This document shows positions 36,190 through 47,690 of a stretch of DNA of 64,000 nt, one piece after another. A model generated the notes under the pieces. It was not told where the DNA came from, did not search any database, and saw only the letters and a program-made list of their open reading frames with translations. How positions within the stretch are numbered: position 1 is the stretch's first letter; each line of letters starts with the position of its first letter. The DNA is taken from NCBI GenBank assembly GCA_946800325.1, contig OX326956.1, positions 71,171,087-71,235,086 of the forward strand, written 5' to 3'. The stretch comes from Luzula sylvatica. Its lineage: Eukaryota; Streptophyta; Magnoliopsida; Poales; Juncaceae. The translations under genes were made by a program, and so were the position numbers.

Positions 36190-36286
36190 AAATTAGCATC
36201 ACAAATAATAAAGGTTTAGCATTCGGTAAATGAACTAGAAAAGTCCAATGATGCTCATCCAAGGCCTGTTAGTACACCCAATTCCT

Positions 36287-36295
36287 CTATAAAAG
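36287..36295 (+). promoter_or_regulatory. TATA box of GDSL copy D
   Basis: CTATAAAAG lies 72-80 bp before the ATG at 36367, a good match in sequence and distance. Confidence 0.6.
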
Positions 36296-36366
36296 ATCCA
36301 ACAAAGAGACCTCAATTTGCATTACAATCTCAAACCTCAAAAAGAAAAATTCTGTACTCCCAAACC

Positions 36367-39300
36367 ATGAAAAGTCTAGTGCTTCTCTCATTTCTCATCC
36401 TTTTCTCATTCTTCAACCATACAACCTCAAGTTCTCCAATGTACAATGCAATGTTCAGCTTCGGCGACTCATTCGCCGACACTGGAAATTACGATATATT
36501 GGAGTCGAGTGTGCCGTCAAACCCATTCGCTCACCTCCCTTATGGGGAGACCTACTTCAACCGCAATGCTGGACGCGCTTCTGATGGCCGCGTTATCCTT
36601 GATTTTATTGGTAGGATTATATCTTGTTTAACCATCCAGTTTATTACAATCAGTTTCTAATTTCTTTGAAGGAAACATAGAAAAGTAGTAAAATTGCCTT
36701 CACAAGATAACATAACAAATATATACAATCTTAATCTTAACAATTAAAAATAAAAACGATATATCATTATTACTCATTGCATGCGCTGATTCAGATATAT
36801 TGAAGTTTTGTTTGTGCACCAGACACTCCATTATAGATTCATCATTTTAGACAGGCCCGGTCCCAAGTTTTCATATTACCCGAAGCCTTAATCTGAAAGT
36901 GAACATCATATACAATTAATTTATTTGATTAAAAGTTAATCTATTTTATCACAATCGATTGTGTGACTTATTGGTTGAGGTTCAATTTTTTTTTCTCAAT
37001 AAATTCAAGGTTCAAATCTCGTCTAGATCAATTATTTTTTCATGTTTTCATTATATTTTGAAAAAAAAAAATCTAAAATTATAACATGTGAGATTCGAAC
37101 TTTCGTGACCCCACACAAGAGAGATAGTTGTTATAGCAATGAACCACATGATTTTTTATGATCTTTAACATATTTATTATAATTATACTTATTTTTAACT
37201 AGATAAATCATGTTTTTAAAAAATTTTGGACCCCTAAAATTTTGGACCCGAAACCCTGACCTCTTGGGCCTATAGCTAGGGCCGGGACTGATTTTAGACA
37301 CTTGTTTCTTTTACGGTAGCTAAAGTTATTTGGACATAGATCATAACTCATTAAAACCGGCTGGTCTGGACAGTTGTTTCTTTTACGGTAACTCATCCAA
37401 CGTTATTTGGGCTAACAAAAATGCAATTACTAAATTTACACTATACAAATATTTGGAGAGACCGAAACAATATAATTTACATTTTTATACTATCAAAATC
37501 AATATTAAAAATTAGACTGAATAACGATCAGTTCACTAGTTGGACCGGGTAGGTCAACCGGTTCAATCGCTGGTTTAAAAATGCAATTTTTTTTATCATA
37601 CCTAACAATATCACACAATAATAATTTAGTAAATAACTCGGTTACGAAATAATGCAAACGTTTAAATGATTATTTTTTACTAACATGAAAAGGACATTAT
37701 TGCTTACTAATATGAAAATTATACAAATCTTTAGTAATATCACCGGTCATTGTTTAACTATTCGGGAATATTCGATAATATTCATTAATATTCAATAATA
37801 TTACAAGGGCATAAATGAAATTTCGCAGCGGTATAAATGATATTCACAAATTAGAGGGCTATACATGATATTTTAAAAAGATATAACTGATAATTCCAGG
37901 GGTATACGTGCTATTTTGAGATTGTGTGTGTGTGTGTGTGTTGTGTGTGTGTGGTGGGTGGGTGGGTGGGGGAATGCAATTTTGAAATTTTACGAAGACT
38001 GAGATTAATATATAATTACTTGAATAATAATACTAAAACACGTTATTATGAAAACTCTCGAGATATGTGCAATTTCTGTGTCTTCGATGCCTAGTCTAAA
38101 ATAAATATAAGTAAAAATGATTAGTCACGGCAATTTCATTTTATACTTAGCTCGACCAACTAAATGAAAGCAATTTTTTTTTTGAATTATGAAAGCAATA
38201 TATTTAAGTCTAATTGTTTATATTTACTTAGAAATACCAGACGGACATTTTCAGAGGTTATTCATTACTTCCATACAAGATATTTTTAGATTTTGTAAAA
38301 GATGTACCTGAAATTTTGCCTCACTCTCCTTTAATGATCGACATAATGTAATGGTTATTGTGGTGGTGGTTCATGCTAGATTAGCACCACATTTCCAGAG
38401 GGCACAGCCGCACATTGAGTGCGTACTCCGATATTTACTCCTTGTAGTAAGAACACACTTTCTCTTAGCTTTTTCTTAAAATGAATTAAATGCTGAGTAA
38501 TATATTTTTACTAGAAAATTTAAAAGTTTACGTAAACAATACAAATATGGATGTCAATGGGTGGGCCATGTACTGATAATCGTTCTCCATATCCGTACCT
38601 GAATTTTCAGACATTACTTGTATACAAAATCATCACTTATAATAAAAAATCATTATTTAACAAATATTCGAAATAATTTTTTTTTAAAATGGGTCCATGA
38701 TAAGAAAATGGGTCTATCATAAAACTCCCCTAATTTTTTATCACCAATATCTACATTCGCAGGTAAAATCCGTATCGCGGGTATATCCGTTACATGTGAA
38801 AACACATGATTTAGTAAATTTATCGAAATTTTAAGATGGTTCAAAAAAAAAAAAAAATTGCAAAATCGGCTTTGGGTACGGGTAAATTTGTAAAAATGAA
38901 AAGTAAATTGATATTCTTGAATTCCTGTAAAAAGATGGATATGAATACCACTATCCCCGTACCCGTATACGAAATCGGTGTGGGTTATTATTTCAAATAT
39001 TACTCACACCGCAGATATATTTTTCCAATATTATCCGCCTGTTCGAATTGGGTACTCACGGGTACATATCTGTCCCGTTAACATCCTTAAATCCAAACCC
39101 TTATTTTCACCTATAGCAAAGGTTATTTTTAATCAATCTAATGTGATATCTAATTTATTAATTATATATTTGATTTTATTAATTATATATAAATATGCGC
39201 GTAACCCTTTGTTACTCATATTTGTAATTATTAGATATTATGTTGTGGTTTAAATTTAATCATCAATCCGATATTTGATTTTTGAAATTCATATTCTACG

Positions 39301-40010
39301 TAACAATTTACGTATTATTATTGTACGTGACATTTTAATAAAATCTCATGGGTGCATACCATTTTTTTTTTATAATCCCAATCAGAAGATTAAAACCGGA
39401 CGAATCATATCAATGCAATATTTACGTGACAAAAATATGAAAATATTTTAAGTTTATTTGACATACATAATTTATGCAATTTTGTTTTCTAACAAATCTT
39501 CTTGGTAGTATTTTTTTATATTATGTTTTTTTGCTTTGTTTTAAGTTCCATTTTAGTATAATTTGTTTTTATATTTATTTCGCACTTAGATACGTAAAAA
39601 TAACATGTAATATGATTTGTGCAGAAAAAATATGTAAAATTAAAATATATATCTTTGCATATGTATACTTTATAATAAGAATAATAATTTATCAACAACA
39701 AATTATAGATTTTTATTTTTTATTTGATATCGACCAGACTCGAACTCATCATTTTTCCAACATATGATCTTGTTGGGTACGCAACTGAGCTATATGCTAT
39801 TGGCGGGGTCGAATTATTAGTTAACTTTTCTTTGACAGGATCAAAATAATTTTTTTTAAAACTAAAATGGTAAGTATTTAATGTTGTCATTTCATAATTT
39901 ATCTCGAGCACAAAATACGTAAAATAACTAAGCTGATTTTTTACTAATAAAAAAATTCTACCTTATTCCTAAAAGTAACGGAGATTAGTTGTATAACCTA
40001 GTATATACTT

Positions 40011-40049
<39 letters not shown>

Positions 40050-43000
40050 AAGCTTGTCCGATGGCTATCAGACAAGATCACATCCAAATACCTTGTTAGT
40101 CGTAGAACTGTATTCATGATTTGTTAATTTAAAATTTCTGATTAATCCTATCTCACGCTGTTTCGAGCCAAAAAAAAAGAAAAACAATTACAGCCGTTTC
40201 TATAAGAAAAAAGTTTATTTTCGGTCCCTTACCTTTCACCAAAAGTTCAATCAAGTCTCTAATGTTTTAATTTAGTCAATTATGTCATTTATCTTTTTAA
40301 TTTGGTCAATCAAGTCCCTTACGTTTTTAAGGTGGTTCAATTAGGTTCTTCCATACATTAACCAATGATTGGATTGTTAAGTTATGACGTGTCAACCTAT
40401 GTCATGTCATATTTGATGACGTGACAACACGTGACATGTCATATTTGATGATGTGACAACATAAATTATTTTATTCAAATTTGGCTTGTCAAATATTTTA
40501 TTTAAATATGACATCAAATATTGAAAAATATAATTTGTGTTGACCCGTCATCAAATATGCCATGTCATAGATTGTCATGTCATCAATTATGCCATGTCAT
40601 AAGTTGTCACACGTCACAATTTAACGGTCCAATCATCAGTTAATGGATGAAATGACTCAATTGAACCAAATTAAAAAATTAAGGGATTTGATTGACCAAT
40701 TTAAAAAGATGAGAGACTTAATTGATCAAATTAAAAATATTATGGACTTGATTGAGATTTTAATGAAAGATAAGATTTTTTGTTTCACTGAAGTATAGCA
40801 TAAAAAAAGAGAAGTCCCGTACCTCTTTCCGGTGCTGCTCTTATAAAAATAAATAAATAATATAACAATTGTTTGAGCTTGCTCCCAATTTAATTAACAC
40901 CAAAAAGACAGAATGATTAATTTCATTATAATTTTGATTGCCAGATGTTATAGTCTTGAAAAGAATGTAAAATATGAGAAGACGATAAACATAACAATCA
41001 CATAACAAATAAAAATATGTTCTCATTTTTCAGTAGTAACTCCAATGGAGTTGCGGTTGCTAGTTTAGTTTATAAATGAAGAATCATAGTGTTGTATAGA
41101 ATTTCCTCAACAATTTTATGCAATTGAACAGACATAGTGTTGTTTTTTAAGCAAAGAACGTTAAGAGAAAGATATTTGGAGGTTAATTTTGATGAGATAA
41201 GCTATCAAGAGCAAAAACAAAAGATAATAGACTCTCCATTGCAATCTTATTCGGTTTGTGTGGACAAAGTAATTACTGTTTCCATTTCAGAAGAAGACGG
41301 TGTTAATATAAATTTTCTAATCATCAAATCAAGCAAGTAATCGAACGGTTAATTAAGTATTCGGACAAAGTCTTGTTCGATCATCATCGGATGGTCTATA
41401 TAAAAAAATTAACATCAAATTTCGAGAAGAATTAGTGAAATTAATTATTAACCAAATTAACATCAAATTTATGTAAAAAAATATATTAATGATTAATTAA
41501 CATATATCTTTATTGATACGTTAAAATTAATAGTTAATTCATTTTTTTTGTGTTAGCTAATTATCCCACTAGTCTTTTTTGAAATTCGCATCAAGAATGA
41601 AAACTAGGAGTTGTGGGGCAAAAAAAAAATTTCCCAATATTTTTAAAAAATATATATTCAGCCCCAAATTTCAACATATCATCCTCAATATCCTAATCAG
41701 ATCAATACACTTAATAAGCATGGTAATTATTAAGAAACACGTAATTATACATTTTTTAAAGTTAATTAAAAGATGTTAAGAATTTTAATTATATATTACA
41801 TATATTAAGGGGAATTCTATCATACACCCTTTTACAAGGGTATTTTGGGTATTTTAGCAATTAATTATATTTGTAAAATGGTATATCATAAAATTTATCT
41901 TTTATAAACATTTTTGTTTAAATGAATAACAAAAAATTCCAATTTAGGCAAACATTAATTAATAAATATATTTGAGATCTTACTTTAAATATTCATAAAT
42001 GGATAATTACTCCAAATATCCTTGAAAATGGATGTATGATAAGGAAAATGGTGTATAATAGAAGCCCCATTAATTAATCATATAACACGCAGTAGTATCA
42101 TATTAATTAAATGTATTAATTAAGATATTGGGGATGTTTTTTTAAAACCTGAGAGCACCGTAAATGCCCTCACAACTATCTTCTTCCTTTTATGTTACAC
42201 AATTACAATATCACATAGCAGAATTTTAAACTGTTATACATAACAGACACGTGACGGTAGAAGTATTAATCATAGAAATGTCAACATGTGTTATGTGATC
42301 AGGTGAAGAAAATTAAATGCATATCAGAAAAACTACGACTTAGTTTGGAAAAATATATAGAAAATAAAAAAACTCGGAAACTTCGAAACACATTCGTTTT
42401 AGGTTATATGAAAATTAACGTGATATTTGTTTTTGCTTATAGCTCAAGCTCTCGGTTTCCCGTTTGTGCCACCATATTTGGCGAAAGACAACGATTTCAG
42501 CAAGGGTGCAAATTTTGCAGTGATCTTGGCGAATGCACTCGACATTACCTTCTTCCAGCAAAACAACATTTCTAATCCCCAAATACTAGACACGTCACTC
42601 AACGTTCAACTTGGATGGTTTCAAGACTTGAAGCCTTCTTTATGCAACACCACACAATGTTCGTATCGTAATTAGTTTGATTGGTCGAAAAAATATCATT
42701 GCGATAATATTACAAATTAAATTATCGTACGCCTAATTAATTCACGCAGCTTGCAAAGACTACTTACGCAATTCACTCTTCATAGTTGGCGAGTTCGGAG
42801 GGAATGATTACAACTTTTTGTTATCTGCGGGAAAGACGGTAAATCAAGTCAGATCTTATGTACCTATGATCATTAAAACCATCCAAAAAGCTGCCGAGGT
42901 ATAAAATTAGTGCATCACAATTCATGATCATACTATTGCATAATTATGATGTATAAATCAATGTAGTCGTTGCTCAATCAAGGGGCGACGCACATGGTAT

Positions 43001-43542
43001 TGCCCGGAATCGTGCCAGTTGGATGCACGCCGAGAATTCTAGCACTCTTCGCGAGTCCAAACAAGTTAGACTACGACCACCTCGGATGCTTGAGGGAGTA
43101 CAACACTATTGGAAACGACCACAATACGCAACTACAAGTTGCGGTTTCACAACTGCGAATCGAGTTTCCCTTAGCGAGAATCAGCTATGCCAAGTATGAC
43201 GTGCCAGTCATCCAGTTCTTGCAAACCCCCGATGCCTACGGTGAGTTTCATGTATGATAAGCTCATCTTAATTGAGTGAAAAAACTAAGGTTTAATTAAT
43301 AAATGTATATTTTAGGGTTCACAAATGGAGCACCTCTTAGGGTTTGTTGTGGATCAGGTGGTGGGTCGTATAACTATAATGCAAGTGATGTTTGTGGTGA
43401 ACCTGGTGTAATGTCATGTGACAAGCCGTCGACATATATTAATTGGGATGGACTGCACCTAACTGAAGCAGCATACAATCCTATTGCAGCTGGTTGGTTG
43501 AAAGGTCCTTATGCTGATCCACCTATATTAGAAGCTGTGTAA
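36367..43542 (+). CDS. GDSL esterase/lipase copy D (five exons, very long intron 1)
   Basis: Exons: 36367-36610, 42443-42658, 42750-42898, 42967-43240, 43316-43542; they join to 369 codons plus TAA. A signal peptide (MKSLVLLSFLILFSFF) precedes the canonical block I FSFGDSFADTGN, with the nucleophile Ser. GGNDYNF, PGIVPVGC and WDGLHLTE follow in exons 3, 4 and 5, so all catalytic blocks are present. Intron 1 is 5832 bp, whereas in copies B and E it is about 550 and 356 bp. Exon 1 could alternatively belong to a separate truncated copy, but phase and sequence fit this assignment. Expected role: secreted SGNH acyl-ester hydrolase; substrate unknown. Confidence 0.85.
36852..37290. mobile_element. 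hAT-type element in intron 1 of GDSL copy D
   Basis: It is 439 bp with ends CAGGCCCGGTCC and GGCCGGGACTG facing each other, flanked by the 8-bp duplication ATTTTAGA (36844-36851 and 37291-37298). It contains two tRNA-like segments, at 36966-37031 (+) and 37085-37150 (-). No open frame of note. Confidence 0.8.
37924..37972 (+). repeat. (GT)n run followed by a G-quadruplex-type motif
   Basis: A GT microsatellite leads into four G runs of 3, 3, 3 and 5 separated by single T (37956-37972). This meets the usual G-quadruplex pattern. It lies in intron 1 of copy D. Confidence 0.75.
38547..39093. mobile_element. Possible hAT-like MITE in intron 1 of GDSL copy D
   Basis: GGATGTCAATGGG near the left end faces CCCGTTAACATCC near the right end, a terminal-repeat pattern common in plant hAT MITEs. 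I could not fix a target duplication, so boundaries are approximate. The rest of 37300-38540 is AT-rich with nothing recognised. Confidence 0.4.
39728..39810 (-). repeat. tRNA-like segment (SINE or tRNA relic)
   Basis: On the minus strand, TAGCTCAGTTG (A box) and GAGTTCGAGTC (B box) have near-normal spacing, but a cloverleaf with a good acceptor stem is not evident. It is probably SINE-derived rather than a working tRNA gene. Confidence 0.5.
40021..40049 (+). repeat. Homopolymer of 29 G after a T run
   Basis: A T tract (from about 40008) changes directly into 29 consecutive G. Such a G run is rare in plant DNA and may be real or an assembly artefact. Confidence 0.8.
40215..40775. repeat. Fold-back repeat in intron 1 of GDSL copy D
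   Basis: The left arm (about 40220-40500) with CAATCAAGTC and TTAATTTGGTCAATCAAGTC words faces the right arm (about 40520-40770) with the complementary words. Internal GTGACA/TGTCAC words add smaller hairpins. It is probably a long-TIR DNA transposon derivative; no target duplication was identified. Confidence 0.6.
41645..41700. repeat. MITE-family fragment
   Basis: CCCCAAATTTCAACATATCA followed by TCCTCAATATCC matches the arms of the hairpin repeat at 46324-46533. A further partial copy may lie at 42115-42165. Both are in intron 1 of copy D. Confidence 0.45.
41809..42068. mobile_element. MITE with GGGG-type terminal repeats
   Basis: The 260-bp segment begins GGGGAATTCTATCATACACC and ends with the near complement (GGTGTATAATAGAAGCCCC), giving about 19-bp terminal repeats. 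No certain target duplication, so its superfamily is open. Confidence 0.55.
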
Positions 43543-44096
43543 TAAAATAAGAACTGGTCTTTTCTATTTGACTAATTAATGAGATGGAATAAAATGTGAA
43601 ACATTCATTCGTTGGAATGTTTTATTAGCTGTTAATCAGACAAGTTTTTGTCTCTTCTTTATTCTCCCTTGAGTTGACTGATGACCTTCCAATGACTATA
43701 TTAGTGCTGATCCACTAAAAGTAAAATTAGAGGAAGAATATGAACCAATCAAACATAATACCAGTTTTTCTTAATTATTTTTAATTTTATGTCATTATCT
43801 TTGTAGATTGACAGAGAAAAAGAAAGATGAAAGTTTTGGAGGATATATTTCGAACGTTGACTTGTTATAAAACAGAGTGGTCTAGTTGAGTATTTTTTAT
43901 TCAATAACTATATTAAAATTTAAAATACAACATTGTAACGTACAAGTGGACATAGTACAACTGCATGCTTCATTCCTTCTTCCAATCATACAGCTTCTTT
44001 TTTTCCTATCAAAACATAAAGACTAAATAAAGCTTGGTCGTCTAAGTATTTTAAGTCATTAACTGCATATAAACTTCCCTAATTGAAAGTTCATTA
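43543..44096. other. Intergenic spacer between GDSL copies D and E
   Basis: It holds the 3' flank of D and the promoter of E. A TATA-like CATATAAAC lies at 44066-44074. No other feature seen. Confidence 0.5.
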
Positions 44097-46092
44097 ATGG
44101 CACAATTCTTTCCTTCTTCTCGAACCATGAGACTCTTAATTGTTCAATATTTTCTCCTTTTCCTTCCATTGGTATTCAAACATGGGAACTCCTCTATTTC
44201 ACAACCCTATAATGCAATATTCAGTTTTGGGGATTCATATGCCGACACGGGAAATTTCATTAGATTGATGGAAGGAGTCCTCCCTTTTGTCGTGTTTGAG
44301 CATCTTCCATACGGCATCACATATTTTGGCCAGCCTACTGGCCGTAGTTCTGACGGTCGTCTCGTTGTTGATTTCATTGGTATGTGACTCAAATATCTTC
44401 TCTTTTTCATTTTAATTTTTGTTCTTCTTTTGATTTTTGAAAATTTGAAATTATTGGCGCAATCTCTCGTTATATGCGCTTATAATTCGTTGAAAAATGA
44501 AAACAATTGATGAAATGCTTCAACGGGAGTGAACCGAATCCGTCCCAAAAATGTTCTAATTTTCTTTCGTAACGCAAAATTCAGGCTATCCTCTTTTTTT
44601 GTTTTTTACAGAAAAAATATATTTTGGACGCCTATATAAATGAATAAATAAACAAATAACTTGTATTTGCATGCATTTGGTTTTCCTTTTGCAATTATTG
44701 GAATTGATTATTGTCTTACATAAATAAAATTGCAGCCCAGGGTATTAACCTTCCTCTTGTACCGCCATACCTTTCAAAGGACCAAGACTTTAGCTACGGA
44801 GCAAATTTTGCCGTCATTGGTGCAACTGCACTCGACCTTGAATTTTTCGCACGCCATAATATTACTGGCGTACCTCCAATAAAAAGCTCAATGAACGTTC
44901 AGCTCGCCTGGTTCGAGGACCTGAGAACGTCTTTATGCAACAAAACTGAATGTTCGTAAATACATAACTTTTTTCTTATCAAAACTTCAAAACCATAAAC
45001 CCTAAATTGTTATGTATGCGTTTGTTCTCATCCTGGAAAGAAATTTTACAGCGTGTGAGGAGTTCTTCGAAAAATCGCTTTTCCTATTTGGCGAGTTTGG
45101 AGGAAACGATTACCACTTCATGTTATCTTCTGGAATGACCATAGATGAAGTAATGTCCTCTTACGTGCCTACCGTTATCGATACCATTAAAGCAGGAGCT
45201 GAGGTACATGGAATTTAAACTTGTCATCGAATGCATACTCGATTAATAAAAATGCAGCAAAAATATACACATTTCTAACAATTCATCTATTATCATGTCT
45301 TACACAGTCGTTGCTCGAACAAGGGGCGAAGCACATGATACTGCCTGGCAACGTGCCGACAGGATGCATGCCTATAGTCCTAACTATACATGCAAGTTTG
45401 GACGTGTTAGACTACGATCATCTTGGATGTCTGAAAGAGTTCAATGCCATTGGATTTCGACATAACGCACTTCTACGCGAGGCAGTGGTGCAATTGCGAG
45501 ACAAGTATCCTCAGGCTCGGATCAGCTATGGAGACTACTACGAGCCAATCATACAATTGTTGCAATACACAGAACAAACCGAGGCGTTTCGGTTAAGCAT
45601 TCAAATGGAATGCCCAGGTATACGCAACATCCTTATCTTAATCAATGACCCAATTGGTAGGTTCAAGGTCATTGACATTCTAATAGCAGGGTACCACGAA
45701 AAGATATTATAACAAAAACTACATATATAATATTTGTTCCAAAAGTTGGTTATAAAACTTGTTAATTATTGTAGAATTTCATGAAAACAATAGTATTTGT
45801 GAAAAGATATTGACATGTTATTTGTCTTGGAAATGTTATAGGGTCTACCGATGGTGTGCCTCACCGGGTTTGTTGCGGAGAAGGAGGCTCGTATAACTAT
45901 AACTTAAGTGCGGTTTGTGGATTACCGGGCGTGACGGCATGCGAAGACCCGATTACGTCTATTAATTGGGACGGAATTCACCTGACCGAGACTGCTTACA
46001 ATTATATAGCAACTGCTTGGCTCGAAGGTCGTTATGTTGATCCGCCCATGCAGATTAATGTAGGAGATAGAGACTCCTTTGTAGCAAATTAG
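44097..46092 (+). CDS. GDSL esterase/lipase copy E (five exons, open)
   Basis: Exons: 44097-44379, 44736-44951, 45052-45203, 45308-45617, 45842-46092; they join to 403 codons. Block I ([12 protein letters not shown]), [15 protein letters not shown] and WDGIHLTE are all present, so the catalytic Ser, Asn, Asp and His are kept. The TATA-like box is only about 25 bp before the first ATG, so the in-frame ATG at 44127, directly before the signal peptide ([15 protein letters not shown]), may be the real start, giving 393 residues. Exon 4 runs further than in the other copies and uses a donor after CCCAG, adding about ten residues. The C-terminus is also longer. Likely a secreted acyl-ester hydrolase; substrate unknown. 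Confidence 0.88.
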
Positions 46093-46323
46093 ATATATTC
46101 CTGAAATGTTTTATATGCTTCAGTTACTCTTGTTGTAAATTTTTTGGCAAATTGTATCTGTAAAAAGAGTTGTTTTTCTTCTGTGAATATTACATGATAA
46201 AAATGTCATAATTCATAGAGGTCCCACTAGCTACACACAATGAAAGAATGTATACTTGATTATGTTTCACGATGTGAATACAAAATTTATCTGAATAAAT
46301 TATGAGGGCATATACTGTGCCAC

Positions 46324-46533
46324 CAGATTTCAACACAACATCCTCAATTCCCTAATTAACTCACTTAATTAACTTATGGATTAACACATGTGAATTGATT
46401 GACGTGATAATTAATATCTATCTGAATTAACAAATGATAATTAATATTTAAAAATTATTAATTCAATGTTTCTTGTTAATTGGGATGTTAATTAAGTGGG
46501 TTAATTAGGGAATTGAGGATGTTGTGTTGAAAT
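46324..46533. mobile_element. Hairpin MITE with 50-bp arms
   Basis: CAGATTTCAACACAACATCC at 46324 begins a 50-nt arm matched by the reverse complement at 46484-46533 with one difference. The spacer is about 110 bp. Related partial copies occur near other GDSL copies. The 46093-46323 segment before it is the 3' flank of copy E. Confidence 0.7.
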
Positions 46534-46674
46534 CTGTTACGGATCCGGAAAAAGGGGTATGGTTCAGACCCGGATCCGTTCGGATCCGGATATTTTTCAT
46601 CGGTTACGGATTTTTTTTCGGATACGGTTCGGATAATATCTGACTCATTGACATTCCTAGGAGAGACGGGTATG

Positions 46675-47682
46675 TAGCGGTGTACGTAGACCGGGTTGGG
46701 CGGGTTCTTATCAAAACTATAACCTAACTCACGTAGAACGGGTTTTCCATTTTTCCAACCCAACCGAACCCATGATACATATAAAAATTTCGAAACCCAA
46801 CATAACCGGGTTGGACGGGTTGGACGGGTTGGGCGGGTTAGCCGGTTTTTTTGCCGAGTATATACAATAGAAATATGTATTCAATTATTCATTTGTTTCA
46901 AAAAATATATTCAATTAGAACTATATTTTTTATTGAATCATCACAAATATTTTAACAAACACATGAATCACAATTGAAAAATAGATCTTAATTAATTAAA
47001 CCATATAATATAACAAACACCCAATTCGATGGTACCACTTGTACTTAAATCATATAATATAACATTAATTAAGTAAATTGAAATTCCTAAATTTGTAGTA
47101 AACTATGAATATGAAAAACAAATTGTTGCAAAATAAATCTCCACATTCCTCTCCTGTGAAAGATCTCGGTTGTCCCGTGAAGAAATTGCCACATTCATCT
47201 CTGTTTTGAGTCTCACGAAGAAGTTTTATGTTGTTGGTTTGTTTATTGCAACTTCATATGCTTCTAGCGTGATAAAAATAAAAGAAAGAGTTTCATCATG
47301 TTATTGACTATTGAGTTCTATTCTGGACTTGTGGCTAGTAATTTAGTGGATTTGTGGTTGTGTCTTAAGTGAATTATTAATTGAAGTGAAGAGAAACTAA
47401 GTCTAATTTATGTTAAAACTAATGTAGAGGATAAATGTGATAATTAATTTTTAAGTTAATAGAGATATGAATAAGTTTTCTCTGATTAAATGAAAATTTG
47501 ATAGTCTATGGGTCGGGTTGGGTTAATCCGGGTTTTAAATTTCAAATATGTAACCCGACCCGCAAAAAATGGGTCGGTTCAGGTCGGTCCGGGTCCCAAC
47601 TCAACAATTTAGAAACCCACAAAAACGGATCAGTTCGGGTTGGGTTGGGCGGGTTGGAGAATTTTGTGTACACCCTACCCTA
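46675..47682. mobile_element. hAT-type element with 8-bp target duplication
   Basis: It is 1008 bp, starting TAGCGGTGTACG and ending with GTGTACACCCTACCCTA, flanked by CGGGTATG (46667-46674 and 47683-47690). Subterminal GGGTTGGGCGGGTT words occur at both ends in inverted orientation, as in many plant hAT elements. The small open frames here and just downstream are artefacts of these repeats. Confidence 0.75.
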
Positions 47683-47690
47683 CGGGTATG

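Noticed and set aside
39728..39810. A functional tRNA gene on the minus strand
   Set aside because: A and B boxes are present but no convincing acceptor and anticodon stems; a SINE or tRNA relic fits better.
40021..40049. Telomere-like or interstitial telomeric repeat
   Set aside because: It is a pure G run; no TTTAGGG units are present.
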